NCBI RefSeq assembly: GCF_000613125.1
Contig: NZ_HG964497.1
Span: forward strand, 1,560,011 to 1,624,010
Origin: Bacillus sp. EB01
Lineage (GTDB): Bacteria; Bacillota; Bacilli; Bacillales; Cytobacillaceae
DNA length: 64,000 nucleotides
Reading direction: 5' to 3'
Positions 16,877 to 24,964 of the stretch are shown here, piece after piece (the stretch's first letter is position 1; every line of letters begins with the position of its first letter). The translations under genes and the position numbers were made by a program. The notes beneath the pieces were generated by a model. That model was given only the letters and a program-made list of their open reading frames with translations, was not told the origin of the DNA and did not search any database.

Positions 16877-17857
16877 TTAATCTAGTACATTTTTTTGAGG
16901 AACGGATGTTTCTTTCATGTAGTATTGAGACGCTTTTAATTGATGAATTAGACGCTTGTTAAAGTCGTTTCTCTTTTGGGTAAGCGCTTCCGATTCATAT
17001 TTAAAAAAACCTTCTCCTGTTTTAGCTCCTAACCTGCCTTCGTTTACTTTTTCTCGCAGCAGCGGGTTCGCCTCTTTACGATTATCCATCACTGCTAAAA
17101 GGTTATCACCCACAGTGCACCAAATGTCTAATCCACCCATATCAGCAACCTCTAGTTGACCTGTAGTAGCATAACGGAATGCTGGTCCGTACATTAAAGC
17201 CTTATCAACATCTTCAGGGTCAGCAATACCTTGTTCAATGATTGAAAATACTTCACGTGCAACACCTTGCTGAATCCGATTTGCTACAAGCCCAGGAGCA
17301 TCCTTGTTGACTTTTACTGATTGTTTATTGATAGATTTAAATAAATCTTCAACTTCCTGAAAAATTTCTTCTGGCATATTACCAAAATGAGAGAGTTCAA
17401 CAAGTGGCATTATATGGGCTGGATTATAGTAGTGGGTAATCATCATCCGTTGTCTTCGCTTTTCAGAAACTAACTCCCACATACCACCTAATGGCAAACT
17501 TGAAGTATTGCTCGTAAATATTGTGTGCTCAGGACAAAAATCATCAAGTTGTTTAAAAATTTGTTGTTTTAGTTCCATGTTCTCAGGGATTGACTCTGTA
17601 ATAAAATCCCGGTCGTATACAGCTTCTTTTAAATCTGAAAAATAATGAATATTAGATAATGCTTTTTCAATGGATTCAACATCAATAAATCCCTCTTCAG
17701 CTAGTAAAGAAATATCGGCTCGAATATCTTTACCAACTGAAGTTATTCTATTTTCATCTGGATCATAAAGATTCACATCAAATCCATAAAGCGCAAAGTT
17801 TTCTGCAATGCTATGTCCCATTGTTCCGGCGCCAAGTATAGCAATCTTTTTAATCAT
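16877..17857 (-). CDS. 3-hydroxyacyl-CoA dehydrogenase-family NAD-dependent dehydrogenase
   Basis: The 326-residue protein has the NAD-binding motif GAGTMGHSIAENFA at the N-terminus, the SNTSSLPL turn and the catalytic-His segment THYYNPAHIMPLVE (HFFNP in canonical enzymes), then a helical C-terminal domain. This is the 3-hydroxyacyl-CoA dehydrogenase fold, which also includes L-carnitine dehydrogenase and other 3-hydroxy acid dehydrogenases acting on free acids. It starts 12 bp after the BKACE gene. By analogy with carnitine dehydrogenase plus BKACE it probably oxidises a free 3-hydroxy acid to the 3-keto acid that BKACE cleaves. AAGGGG precedes the ATG. Confidence 0.85.
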   Translation of the reverse strand: MIKKIAILGAGTMGHSIAENFALYGFDVNLYDPDENRITSVGKDIRADISLLAEEGFIDVESIEKALSNIHYFSDLKEAVYDRDFITESIPENMELKQQIFKQLDDFCPEHTIFTSNTSSLPLGGMWELVSEKRRQRMMITHYYNPAHIMPLVELSHFGNMPEEIFQEVEDLFKSINKQSVKVNKDAPGLVANRIQQGVAREVFSIIEQGIADPEDVDKALMYGPAFRYATTGQLEVADMGGLDIWCTVGDNLLAVMDNRKEANPLLREKVNEGRLGAKTGEGFFKYESEALTQKRNDFNKRLIHQLKASQYYMKETSVPQKNVLD

Positions 17858-17869
17858 CGATATTACCCC

Positions 17870-18715
17870 TTAAGCGGTAACTACCCTTTTCAAACCTAAT
17901 ATTTCTCTTGCTTCATTAGGTGTCGCGGGTTCTTTACCAAATTCTTTAACAACTCTTACAGCTCTTTCAACAAATTCCGCATTCGATTTAGCTAATCTTC
18001 CTTTTGAATAATAGATATTATCTTCCAAACCTACACGGATATGACCTCCTAATGCCAATGTTGCATATAAAACTGGCATATGGCCTTTTCCAATTCCGAA
18101 TGCTGACCAGGTACAATTTTCAGGAAGCAAGCCTTTTAAATATACTAAATTTTCAACTGTAGCTGCTGTCCCCCCAGCTGCACCAAGTACTAATTGATAA
18201 TGAGTAGGTTCTGCAACTACTCCTTTTTTCACATAATATAAGGTGTTATAGAGCATTCCTGCATCAAATATTTCAATTTCAGGTTTTACTCCATTCTCTA
18301 ACATGGTCTTACCTAATTTTTCAAGAAATGGCGGTGTATTAAAGAATACTGTTTTATTCATCCAGTTCATGGTCCCTGCATCGAATGTAGCAATTTCAGG
18401 TTTAATCTCAATGACATGTGCCATTCTAGTTTCATCGGTTGCGTTTAAGTCACCTGATGTTGTCAAATTTAGAATAATATCAATATTTTTCTCTTTAATT
18501 AATTTTAACGTTTCCTTATATCTGTCAATGTCCATCGTTCCATTACCGTTATCATCCACCATATGTAAGTGGGCAATTGCAGCACCGGCCTTCCAAACTT
18601 CATACACATCATCCGCAATTTCTTGTGGTGTCAAAGGAATATTTGGGTTTTTATCCTTTGCCGGAAATGCACCCGTAAGAGCTGCTGTAATAATTACTTT
18701 TTCCATTAAGGTCAC
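17870..18715 (-). CDS. Beta-keto acid cleavage enzyme (BKACE family)
   Basis: The 281-residue protein belongs to the 3-keto-5-aminohexanoate cleavage enzyme family. These zinc TIM-barrel enzymes condense a beta-keto acid with acetyl-CoA and release acetoacetate and a new acyl-CoA. Visible signatures are the N-terminal IITAALTGAF, the metal-binding HLH pair in AAIAHLHMVDDNG, and GHIRVGLEDN near residue 230. Substrates differ widely across the family and cannot be assigned from sequence. It is the first gene after the sigma-54 promoter, followed closely by a dehydrogenase that could supply its keto acid. Confidence 0.9.
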   Translation of the reverse strand: MTLMEKVIITAALTGAFPAKDKNPNIPLTPQEIADDVYEVWKAGAAIAHLHMVDDNGNGTMDIDRYKETLKLIKEKNIDIILNLTTSGDLNATDETRMAHVIEIKPEIATFDAGTMNWMNKTVFFNTPPFLEKLGKTMLENGVKPEIEIFDAGMLYNTLYYVKKGVVAEPTHYQLVLGAAGGTAATVENLVYLKGLLPENCTWSAFGIGKGHMPVLYATLALGGHIRVGLEDNIYYSKGRLAKSNAEFVERAVRVVKEFGKEPATPNEAREILGLKRVVTA

Positions 18716-18741
18716 TCCTTCATATTTATTACTTTTATATT

Positions 18742-18759
18742 ATGCAAGGAGCGTGCCAA
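18742..18759 (-). promoter_or_regulatory. Sigma-54 (-24/-12) promoter of the catabolic operon
   Basis: The minus strand reads TTGGCACGCTCCTTGCAT, an exact match to the sigma-54 consensus TGGCAC-N5-TTGCA with the correct GG/GC spacing. It lies about 30 bp upstream of the BKACE start codon and downstream of three palindromic sites. The adjacent gene encodes a sigma-54 activator. Confidence 0.92.
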
Positions 18760-18808
18760 GTTTGTAAGCGCTTATATTTACTGTATTTTCAGTTTTTATC
18801 AAACAAAA

Positions 18809-18832
18809 AAGTGATGATATTTGTCATCACTT
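18809..18832. promoter_or_regulatory. Upstream activator site A, also terminator-like
   Basis: GTGATGA (18811-18817) and TCATCAC (18824-18830) form a perfect palindrome about 60 bp upstream of the -24 box. It is flanked by A-runs and T-runs, so it can also act as a bidirectional terminator between the activator gene and the operon. Confidence 0.65.
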
Positions 18833-18878
18833 TTTATAGCCTTTAACACTTTTCACTATTGTCTCCTACTTAATTGAA

Positions 18879-18897
18879 GTGATGATGAACATCATCT
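18879..18897. promoter_or_regulatory. Upstream activator site B
   Basis: The sequence GTGATGATGAACATCATC fits the shared pattern GTGATGANNAAYATCATC found in sites A and C. It lies about 130 bp upstream of the -24 box, a normal distance for a sigma-54 enhancer. Confidence 0.65.
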
Positions 18898-18902
18898 ATC
18901 TT

Positions 18903-18920
18903 GATGATGTTTGTCATCAC
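18903..18920. promoter_or_regulatory. Upstream activator site C, overlapping the activator stop codon
   Basis: In minus orientation this reads GTGATGACAAACATCATC, matching sites A and B. The stop codon of the activator gene (18917-18919) lies inside the site, so enhancer and coding end overlap. Confidence 0.6.
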
Positions 18921-20326
18921 TTTTCGATCTTAATGCCATGTTTTTTTATTTTCTTAACTACGGTGGATTGATCAATCTTTAATCTTTGAGCCACTTTTCT
19001 AGTACTGCCTACTTCTTTGATTGCATCCGTAATAAGCTGCTTCTCAACTGACTCCAATATATCCCACAAACTCTTTTCCTTAGAAAATGAAAAATCTTTC
19101 TTAAAATCCGGGTATATCATTCTACTAATCTGTTGTTGATCTGCTACAGATCCGTTCTCACTAATAATAACGAGTCTTTCAATAATATTTTGTAGTTCAC
19201 GTACATTTCCAGGCCAAGAATAGTCTTCCAATAATTCGAAACCACCTTGGCTAATAAACACATTCTTCCCATATTTTTTACTATATGTATTAAGGAAGTA
19301 TTGTCCCAATAGGATTATATCTTGTTTTCGTTCACGCAATGGAGGGACTTCAATTGGGAGTACATTTAAACGATAATAAAGATCTTCTCTAAATTTCCCC
19401 TGTTTAACTTGTTTGAATAAATCTTGATTTGTTGCAGCGATAATGCGAACATCCAGTTTTTGCACCTTACTGCCTCCAACCGGAATTACTTCTTTTTGCT
19501 GAATAGCCCTAAGTAATTTTGATTGCAATTCAACTGGCATTTCTCCAATTTCATCAAGAAACAAAGTACCTTCATTTGCCAGCTGGAATAAGCCTAATTT
19601 ATCCTTTATAGCCCCAGTAAAGGCTCCTTTTACATGACCAAAAAGCTCAGCTTCTAAAAGATTAGCCGGAATTGCAGCACAATTCACTTTGATAAAGTGC
19701 TTATTTTTTGTCTTGCTTTTTTGGTAAATCTCATTTGCAATTACTTCTTTTCCAACACCGCTTTCTCCTGTTATTAATAATGTAACATCAAGGGATGAGA
19801 CTTTATCAATCAAACTAATGACATTTAAAATACCTTGACTTTCGCCAATAATACCAGTCTTTTTCAAAAGCCGCTTTTTTAAATATTGGATTTCCTCTTC
19901 CTTCTTTTCTCTATCTATTTCTGCTGTTAACATTTTCTCTTCTGTTACTTCCAGTTTTTGTTTTAGCATTTGAAAGTCCGTAATATCCCTCTGACTTACT
20001 ACGACATAAACTAACTCATTTTTTTCATTATATATCGGGTTCCCTGATATCAGCATGTCCACTCCACCCTTTGCCTTGCCAATGGAATTTACCTGCCTTC
20101 CTTGTCTGATTACTTCAGGAGTTACTGGATTTTTATAGATACCCTTTGCTTCCATATCTGTTACATACTTTCCAACTACTTCTTCATATTTCAGACCAGA
20201 CATAATTTGGTATGCATCATTTACATATATAGTTTTGCCATTTTGATCAGAAATGAACACTCCGTCATAGAGCTTATCTAACGCCATTTTGAAGGGGCAC
20301 GTGTGCTGTTCTATATTCTGAAGCAC
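18917..20326 (-). CDS. Sigma-54-dependent activator with PAS sensor domain
   Basis: The 469-residue protein has an N-terminal PAS domain (about 12-115, GVFISDQNGKTIYVNDAY), a short coiled linker, a sigma-54 interaction AAA+ domain and a Fis/TyrR-type helix-turn-helix (about 440-465). The AAA+ part shows Walker A GESGVGKE (187-194), the sigma-54 contact loop GAFTGA (234-239), Walker B GTLFLDEIGE (253-262) and the RLNVLPIEVPPLRER segment. It would activate the adjacent -24/-12 promoter by binding the palindromic sites. It starts with GTG, with AAGGAG ten bases upstream. The inducer is unknown. It needs SigL, which is not in the window. Confidence 0.93.
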   Translation of the reverse strand: MLQNIEQHTCPFKMALDKLYDGVFISDQNGKTIYVNDAYQIMSGLKYEEVVGKYVTDMEAKGIYKNPVTPEVIRQGRQVNSIGKAKGGVDMLISGNPIYNEKNELVYVVVSQRDITDFQMLKQKLEVTEEKMLTAEIDREKKEEEIQYLKKRLLKKTGIIGESQGILNVISLIDKVSSLDVTLLITGESGVGKEVIANEIYQKSKTKNKHFIKVNCAAIPANLLEAELFGHVKGAFTGAIKDKLGLFQLANEGTLFLDEIGEMPVELQSKLLRAIQQKEVIPVGGSKVQKLDVRIIAATNQDLFKQVKQGKFREDLYYRLNVLPIEVPPLRERKQDIILLGQYFLNTYSKKYGKNVFISQGGFELLEDYSWPGNVRELQNIIERLVIISENGSVADQQQISRMIYPDFKKDFSFSKEKSLWDILESVEKQLITDAIKEVGSTRKVAQRLKIDQSTVVKKIKKHGIKIEK

Positions 20327-21073
20327 TTTTCAACAACTCCTTGAAAGTGATTATTATTCTAATTATTCTTAAATTTTATCAATATATTATAGCATAGAGA
20401 GAGGTTTGTACTTCTTGGAAATTGCAAGTGTTTGAAACAATGCAATGTTTAATTGGAAAACTGACTCTCTTTTCATCCTGTTCGAACGTATTCCATTTAG
20501 CTTGGGTTAGTCACCTAGACCTTATCAATGTTTGTTTTATATCACTACTACCTAAGTCATTAATGAAGGTGTCTAGAAAATAGCCCTATACATAAAGAGA
20601 GAGCAAAATTTCTACTCATACAGATATGTAAGGATTTGAAGAATTCTGCTGCTCTTTTTTATTAAGGGAACTAATAAGGGATGGACAAGTCGAGAATTAA
20701 CAGCAACAGTAAAAATGGAGTGCAGCCTTAAAGGCAAGCACTCCATTTTATATTTTTGGATTAAATAACATAAGGGTTATCTTAATCGGGACATGTATGC
20801 TTAAACATATTTTCTCTTTTTTTGTTCCCTTTCAAAATTTTATTACAGCGATTGGGTTAAAAAAAGTGCTGATGACATTTTTGAAGCAATTGAGTTTTAG
20901 GCCTGGAGGAGAACATCGGTTAGTGTACTCAGCCAATGCTTCAAAAATAGCACCTTTGACAGCGCTAAAGCGACTTTCCACGGGCGGCCTGGGAGCCTAA
21001 GCTATTACCCTGACCTTGTTCGGTTTCTTCTATAGAAAAAAGCCGCAGGAACCGTCCCCGTAGCTTCTTTGGC
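20327..21073. other. Intergenic region with hairpins and a repeat fragment, no clear gene
   Basis: Seen here are a strong hairpin (AAAATGGAGTGC at 20712-20723, GCACTCCATTTT at 20738-20749) that would terminate in either direction, and a fragment of the GC-rich MITE-like repeat (20940-20996). A GCCGCAGGAACCGTCCCCGTAGC stem near 21040-21062 may end the PAS-STAS gene. A 67-codon frame at 20797 overlaps the repeat fragment and is not credible as a gene. Confidence 0.5.
20940..20996 (+). repeat. Fragment of the GC-rich MITE-like repeat
   Basis: GCGACTTTCCACGGGCGGCCTGGGAGCCT matches the interior of the element at 16679-16863 (CGCTTTCCGCGGGCGTCCTGGGAGCCT) with a few changes. Its ends are missing, so it is a relic. 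Confidence 0.6.
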
Positions 21074-21880
21074 TTATCTTTGGTCTTTAATCGAATACTC
21101 TACACCTGAAAAGTGCAGGGCATCCTTAACAGTGGCAAAAGTAATGATGTCCTTAAAATTAATACCAAGCTTAACTGCGTCCATAGCTAATTCTGGACGT
21201 AAGCCTGTTATCAGGCTCTGTACTCCCAGCATTTTTAGGACATTGCTAATTTTAAAAATAGAATCAATAACTAAAGCGTCAATAGCGAAAATTCCGGAGC
21301 AATCTAATATTAGCTTGCTTACGTTTTGCTTTTGTACGTTAACAGGTACCATTTCTAAGAGTTTGCTTGCCCTATCATGATCAATCCGGCCTGATAGAGG
21401 CAGGACCGCAATTCCTCCTAACAGGGGCACAATGGTTGAAGCAAGCTCGTCTAACTCTGTATTCATTTCTCTTTTCATATTCTCTAGCTCTTTTTTATTC
21501 GTGATGTCTTTTACATACGTTTGAATCGCTTTTGTATCTCCTATTTTGATAGGATGACAATATAACTCAACGTCAACTGAAGTACCATCCATTTTATAAA
21601 TTGTCTCTTCAATAATCTCTGCTGGTTTACTGTATGCCCCAGAGATTCTTTTTGTAATCGCGGGTTTAGAGGTATCTCTAAAAATATCTAAAGGACTCCC
21701 TCCAATTACATCTTCCCTGGATGCTCTAAAAAACCTTTCAGCTGCTTCGTTAATATAAATTATCTTCAATTGCGAATGTACGATTAGTGGCTCTAGTGAA
21801 TATTCGATTGCCTCTTTATAATTAATCTCTTCAATATTTTCACTCAATAACTTCCACTCCCTTACCATAAGGTAATTCAT
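21074..21880 (-). CDS. PAS-STAS stressosome-type regulator (RsbR-like)
   Basis: The 268-residue protein joins an N-terminal PAS domain (about 20-130, IIYINEAAERFF then a DITNKKELE exit) to a C-terminal STAS domain (about 150-260). RsbR paralogues use this layout, with a globin or PAS sensor on a STAS domain, to form stressosomes controlling sigma-B. The first phosphorylation position of RsbRA (a Thr in LDITG) is Ser195 here (LDCSG), and the second (Thr in the RPEIAQT motif) is Asp234 (RPELAMD). One site is therefore Ser and the other carries a fixed negative charge. No rsbS or rsbT lies nearby, so the partner genes must be elsewhere. Confidence 0.8.
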   Translation of the reverse strand: MNYLMVREWKLLSENIEEINYKEAIEYSLEPLIVHSQLKIIYINEAAERFFRASREDVIGGSPLDIFRDTSKPAITKRISGAYSKPAEIIEETIYKMDGTSVDVELYCHPIKIGDTKAIQTYVKDITNKKELENMKREMNTELDELASTIVPLLGGIAVLPLSGRIDHDRASKLLEMVPVNVQKQNVSKLILDCSGIFAIDALVIDSIFKISNVLKMLGVQSLITGLRPELAMDAVKLGINFKDIITFATVKDALHFSGVEYSIKDQR

Positions 21881-21925
21881 CTTACAGTCCTGTCTTAATC
21901 TATTGACCTTCCGCGTTCATATGAA

Positions 21926-21955
21926 TAAAAAAACGTTTATCCTGAGGATAAACGT
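21926..21955 (-). terminator. Minus-strand terminator
   Basis: ACGTTTATCC (21933-21942) pairs perfectly with GGATAAACGT (21946-21955), and the minus strand continues with seven T residues. No intact gene lies immediately upstream on that strand. It may end a decayed gene in 21960-22260, where a short coding-like stretch is still readable. Confidence 0.7.
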
Positions 21956-22271
21956 AAGAATCTTGTGCATATATAAGTCCTATTAAACCTTACTTCAAAA
22001 TTCTCTATTCTACAAATCATTAGCATTATACAATTTCGATAAACCTCTATGTCATGCACACAAATTCGTTGACCATCTTTTGCCACTATGATGACACTCC
22101 ACCATAATTCCGTGCGATAACTTCTCCATTGGTCATCAGTCCAGCAACTTCAGTGACTAACGGCCTTTAATGGATACAAACAATCGTTGGGCAGCTACAA
22201 TTATTTATCTGATGACTCTATAGTATCTGCTTTCTCTGTCCATGAATGCTAAACTTCACTTCTAGTAATAC
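21956..22271. other. Gene-free stretch, possible gene relic on the minus strand
   Basis: On the minus strand around 22080-22165 a 26-codon reading frame looks coding but is bounded by stops on both sides. I cannot identify a family. Nothing else is seen in this stretch. Confidence 0.3.
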
Positions 22272-22307
22272 AAAAGGAACTTCGAAAACCACGAAGTTCC
22301 CTTTTTA
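22272..22307. terminator. Terminator after comK
   Basis: GGAACTTCG (22276-22284) and CGAAGTTCC (22292-22300) form a perfect stem with A/T-runs on both sides. It lies about 90 bp past the comK stop codon. Confidence 0.75.
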
Positions 22308-22398
22308 TTTATCCACACATTTTTATGGCGTAAGCTAAATCTTATATTCATTCGAATCTTCACAAAACCTTAATTCGTTTATCGACGGCCCACTTTCT

Positions 22399-22944
22399 CT
22401 ACTTCACCCGATACCCTCCATCTTCTTCTGCAATTTTATAGCCAGTTTCAGGTTGGACGTAAAAGGTGATCGGGCTTTTGTTGCTCTTGGCTACTGCTTT
22501 CCGAAGCCTTCTTGCTTTGTGCAGTTTCTTAATGAAAACATACTCTTTCATATCAAGAACAACAGTATGTCCAAAGCTTAAGAATACCCGGGTGGTATAG
22601 GAATTAATGGCCTCCATATCCTGGACATGCATTAGCGAAAGCCATAAGCAGTCATGCCTCCCATATGCCTTGGTCGGAATAAGGAAAATCCCGTGCTGTG
22701 CATTGATGGTCAGCGGGTGAACATTCTTCCCCTTGCCAAGCAGGTGCTTGGAACCATCCTTTGCTCCCTGAAGGCTGAAGCCCTGATTCATCAGTGTAAA
22801 ATCAATTATTTTTAAAGGAGACTTATCAACAGTCAGCTTTTTCTCTCCTTCAAAAACCTCCGTTAACCTGTTCCCGAATTCGTCATACTCTTCCCAAAAA
22901 CCAGCTGTATTCTCATTAATTATATACTGTGACAAAATATCCAT
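22399..22944 (-). CDS. comK: Competence transcription factor ComK family
   Basis: The 181-residue protein matches ComK in length and layout: an N-terminal region ending in KPLKIIDFTL-like residues, the central HPLTINAQHGIFLIPT core and WLSLMHVQDMEAI, and a basic C-terminus. The central block aligns with the ComK segment that reads NQIFLFPT followed by WISHVHV in B. subtilis. ComK activates the DNA uptake and recombination genes and its own promoter by binding AT-boxes. AGGAGG precedes the ATG. The leader has two strong hairpins, a possible control point. It is a single gene. Some Bacillaceae carry two ComK paralogues, so this may be ComK1 or ComK2. Confidence 0.85.
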   Translation of the reverse strand: MDILSQYIINENTAGFWEEYDEFGNRLTEVFEGEKKLTVDKSPLKIIDFTLMNQGFSLQGAKDGSKHLLGKGKNVHPLTINAQHGIFLIPTKAYGRHDCLWLSLMHVQDMEAINSYTTRVFLSFGHTVVLDMKEYVFIKKLHKARRLRKAVAKSNKSPITFYVQPETGYKIAEEDGGYRVK

Positions 22945-22984
22945 ATAACGCCTCCTATGATATACATTGCTTTATTAAAGAATA

Positions 22985-23061
22985 GGAGTATACTAACAAT
23001 GTGTTGGTATACTCCAACTGCGCAAGTCCCCGGGACCGTCTTCCAGGACATACTCCCGGGG
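22985..23061 (-). promoter_or_regulatory. Two perfect hairpins in the comK leader
   Basis: GGAGTATAC (22985-22993) pairs with GTATACTCC (23007-23015), and CCCCGGGA (23028-23035) pairs with TCCCGGGG (23054-23061). Both lie between 40 and 120 bp upstream of the comK ATG. They could act in the RNA as an attenuator or stability element, or in DNA as operator sites. Confidence 0.55.
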
Positions 23062-23881
23062 CTTTGTTGTCTCCATAATTTGTGCCGTCCTATATGTATA
23101 GTTTTACACGTGTATTTTAGTAGGTGCAGACATATAAAAAGACACCACGAAAAGCATTGCCCTACTGTCCAGGATGGAAAAAGAACGACCATGCCGCATT
23201 TCATGATGTCTATCAATACTGTTATGTATTAGCCTTATAGGCTATCCATTCAATGATGTATAGTGTGTGCAAGCACGAATCGTAACGATTCCTTCATGAG
23301 AACAAAGGGATTGAGCAAGTATACATCCCTCCTTCCTCCACTATTATGAGCGAAAAATATTTGGAAGTACATTCATAATCTTCCATTTATTACATTGTGA
23401 ACTCGTAATTATTATATTACGCACACGGAATCCTTATTTCCTTATTGCCAGCCAGCTATTATTTTTGTATACTATTTTCTCTTTCTTGAATTCTCCCCAC
23501 TAAAAAGCAAACTTCATAAAGAAATTGATAAAACTTCCTCTTCAAAGCACTAATTTTTCACTATACAGAACCAATGTGACAAAAATTTACTATTTTCCTA
23601 CATCTTCACAAAATGTTCTTACCAATACGGCTACTATAATAAAGGTAAATTTGTGTTATTGAAGACGGCGTCACTTTTCAGGTTCAAACCCTTCTTTTTT
23701 GTAAAAAAACACCTTTCCCCTATGCCATCCATTTGGTCTTTGGCAGCTAGAATTTTACACTCTCAATTCACCTTCCAGCCCCGTGTCATAGTTTCAATTT
23801 CACGATGTCCGTTCGGACCTTCGTCTTTATGTTGCGCCCCTTTGTAACTCTGTTCCTACATAGTGAAATCACCTACCCAAC

Positions 23882-23913
23882 AAAAAACCAGCACCTTCGG
23901 TTAAGATGCCGGC
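23882..23913 (-). terminator. Terminator of the secreted-protein pair
   Basis: On the minus strand CCGGCATC and GGTGCTGG pair around the ACCGAA loop region, followed by six T residues. A second stem with GGGGTT and AACCCC lies at 23925-23957. Confidence 0.65.
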
Positions 23914-24050
23914 TCTGTTTAGTTGATAAAGGGGTTGTATTTTCTCGCTAACCCCTCTCAATTCTGGTAGAGGCTATCTTATAACAACATAGAAACGAAT
24001 TGGGTTATCTACTTGGAACCCATTTCTCCCAAATAGTGTTTCCAAACTTA

Positions 24051-24953
24051 TCAAGAATTTTTTCCATAATTGTTTTGTTGAACCGGCTCCATTTTCTTGT
24101 AATTGGCTGGAATTTTCTTCGCAAGATTCTCCACTTCAAAATCTTCACTGACTTTGAATTCTGTTGTTTTAAGGCTTGTTATAACCTGCCCTTTCTCTCC
24201 GTATGTTTCATATTTCAGCAATATCCCAGTGTTTTGATCCATCCACAGCGTATAGGTTGAGCCAAGTTTATCTTGATAATATTCATCGAAAGTGCCATCG
24301 ATCACAACCACTTCCCGCCCAAGTAGAAGCTCAGTTCCGCTTATTGTCCATAAATCTTGATTTTCAAGAAATCCAACCGCAATTTCCTTTGCATGCAAAG
24401 ATTTTTCTGCCATACCTAAATTGAGGCTGGTATTTGGGTATACGTACTCCATCGTCCCATCGGGGTGTTTCACATAAACATCCTCGATACGCTTGAATTC
24501 CCCTTTATCCCTAATATCCCACTTAAACTTTTCAAATACCTTTGTACCATGGTCAATTGTAGTGAATTCCCCTTCAGAATAGCCTATCTCATGACCTGCG
24601 TCAGAAGCCTTGTCACTAATTTTGGCATTATACTGTATTTTCTTATCCGTCCATTTCAACTTGTAATCGACTTGGACATTCATTCCATTGTTGGTGGACG
24701 TATATACAAAGCTTCCTTTTGCTTTATCAAAGAAATGATAACTGTTAAGTAACCGTTCCTGAACATCTTGTTTGCTCTCTAGATTCAACGGGTTCACTTT
24801 TTCTTGTAAATTAGAAGACTGAGTTTTTTCCAAAACTAGCGAATCCTTAGCCTTTGTGTTTAATAATTTCTCTTCCTGCCAAACTGATGCGGCTATAATC
24901 CCAGTGATAGCTATTGAACCGGCCATTGCTATGCTGACAAAAACTTTTTTCAT
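24051..24953 (-). CDS. Secreted LolA/RseB-like (outer-membrane-lipoprotein-sorting fold) protein
   Basis: The 300-residue protein has an N-terminal membrane segment (about 5-23, no lipobox) and a beta-rich body. A SYHFFDKAKGSFVYTS strand pair, a GREVVVIDGTF strand and a TLWMDQNTGILLKYETY motif are typical of the LolA/MucB-RseB fold used by Gram-positive sporulation and envelope-sensing proteins. A regulatory or lipid-binding role outside the membrane is possible but not shown. It begins 11 bp after the upstream secreted-protein gene, so the two form an operon. Confidence 0.7.
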   Translation of the reverse strand: MKKVFVSIAMAGSIAITGIIAASVWQEEKLLNTKAKDSLVLEKTQSSNLQEKVNPLNLESKQDVQERLLNSYHFFDKAKGSFVYTSTNNGMNVQVDYKLKWTDKKIQYNAKISDKASDAGHEIGYSEGEFTTIDHGTKVFEKFKWDIRDKGEFKRIEDVYVKHPDGTMEYVYPNTSLNLGMAEKSLHAKEIAVGFLENQDLWTISGTELLLGREVVVIDGTFDEYYQDKLGSTYTLWMDQNTGILLKYETYGEKGQVITSLKTTEFKVSEDFEVENLAKKIPANYKKMEPVQQNNYGKNS

Positions 24954-24964
24954 TTCCTTCCCCC

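Larger units (their letters stand above)
22945..24050. other. Long non-coding region upstream of comK
   Basis: About 1.1 kb carries no convincing gene. It holds the comK leader hairpins (22985-23061), the comK promoter region, which I could not pin down, a plus-strand TATAAT at about 23633 with no gene after it, and the terminator of the secreted-protein operon (23882-23913). A 64-codon frame at 23653 has no ribosome site and was rejected. Confidence 0.5.

Noticed and set aside
20797-21000. 67-codon plus-strand frame
   Set aside because: It has no ribosome site and ends in a repeat fragment.
23653-23847. 64-codon frame after a plus-strand TATAAT
   Set aside because: Unlikely composition and no ribosome site; probably chance.
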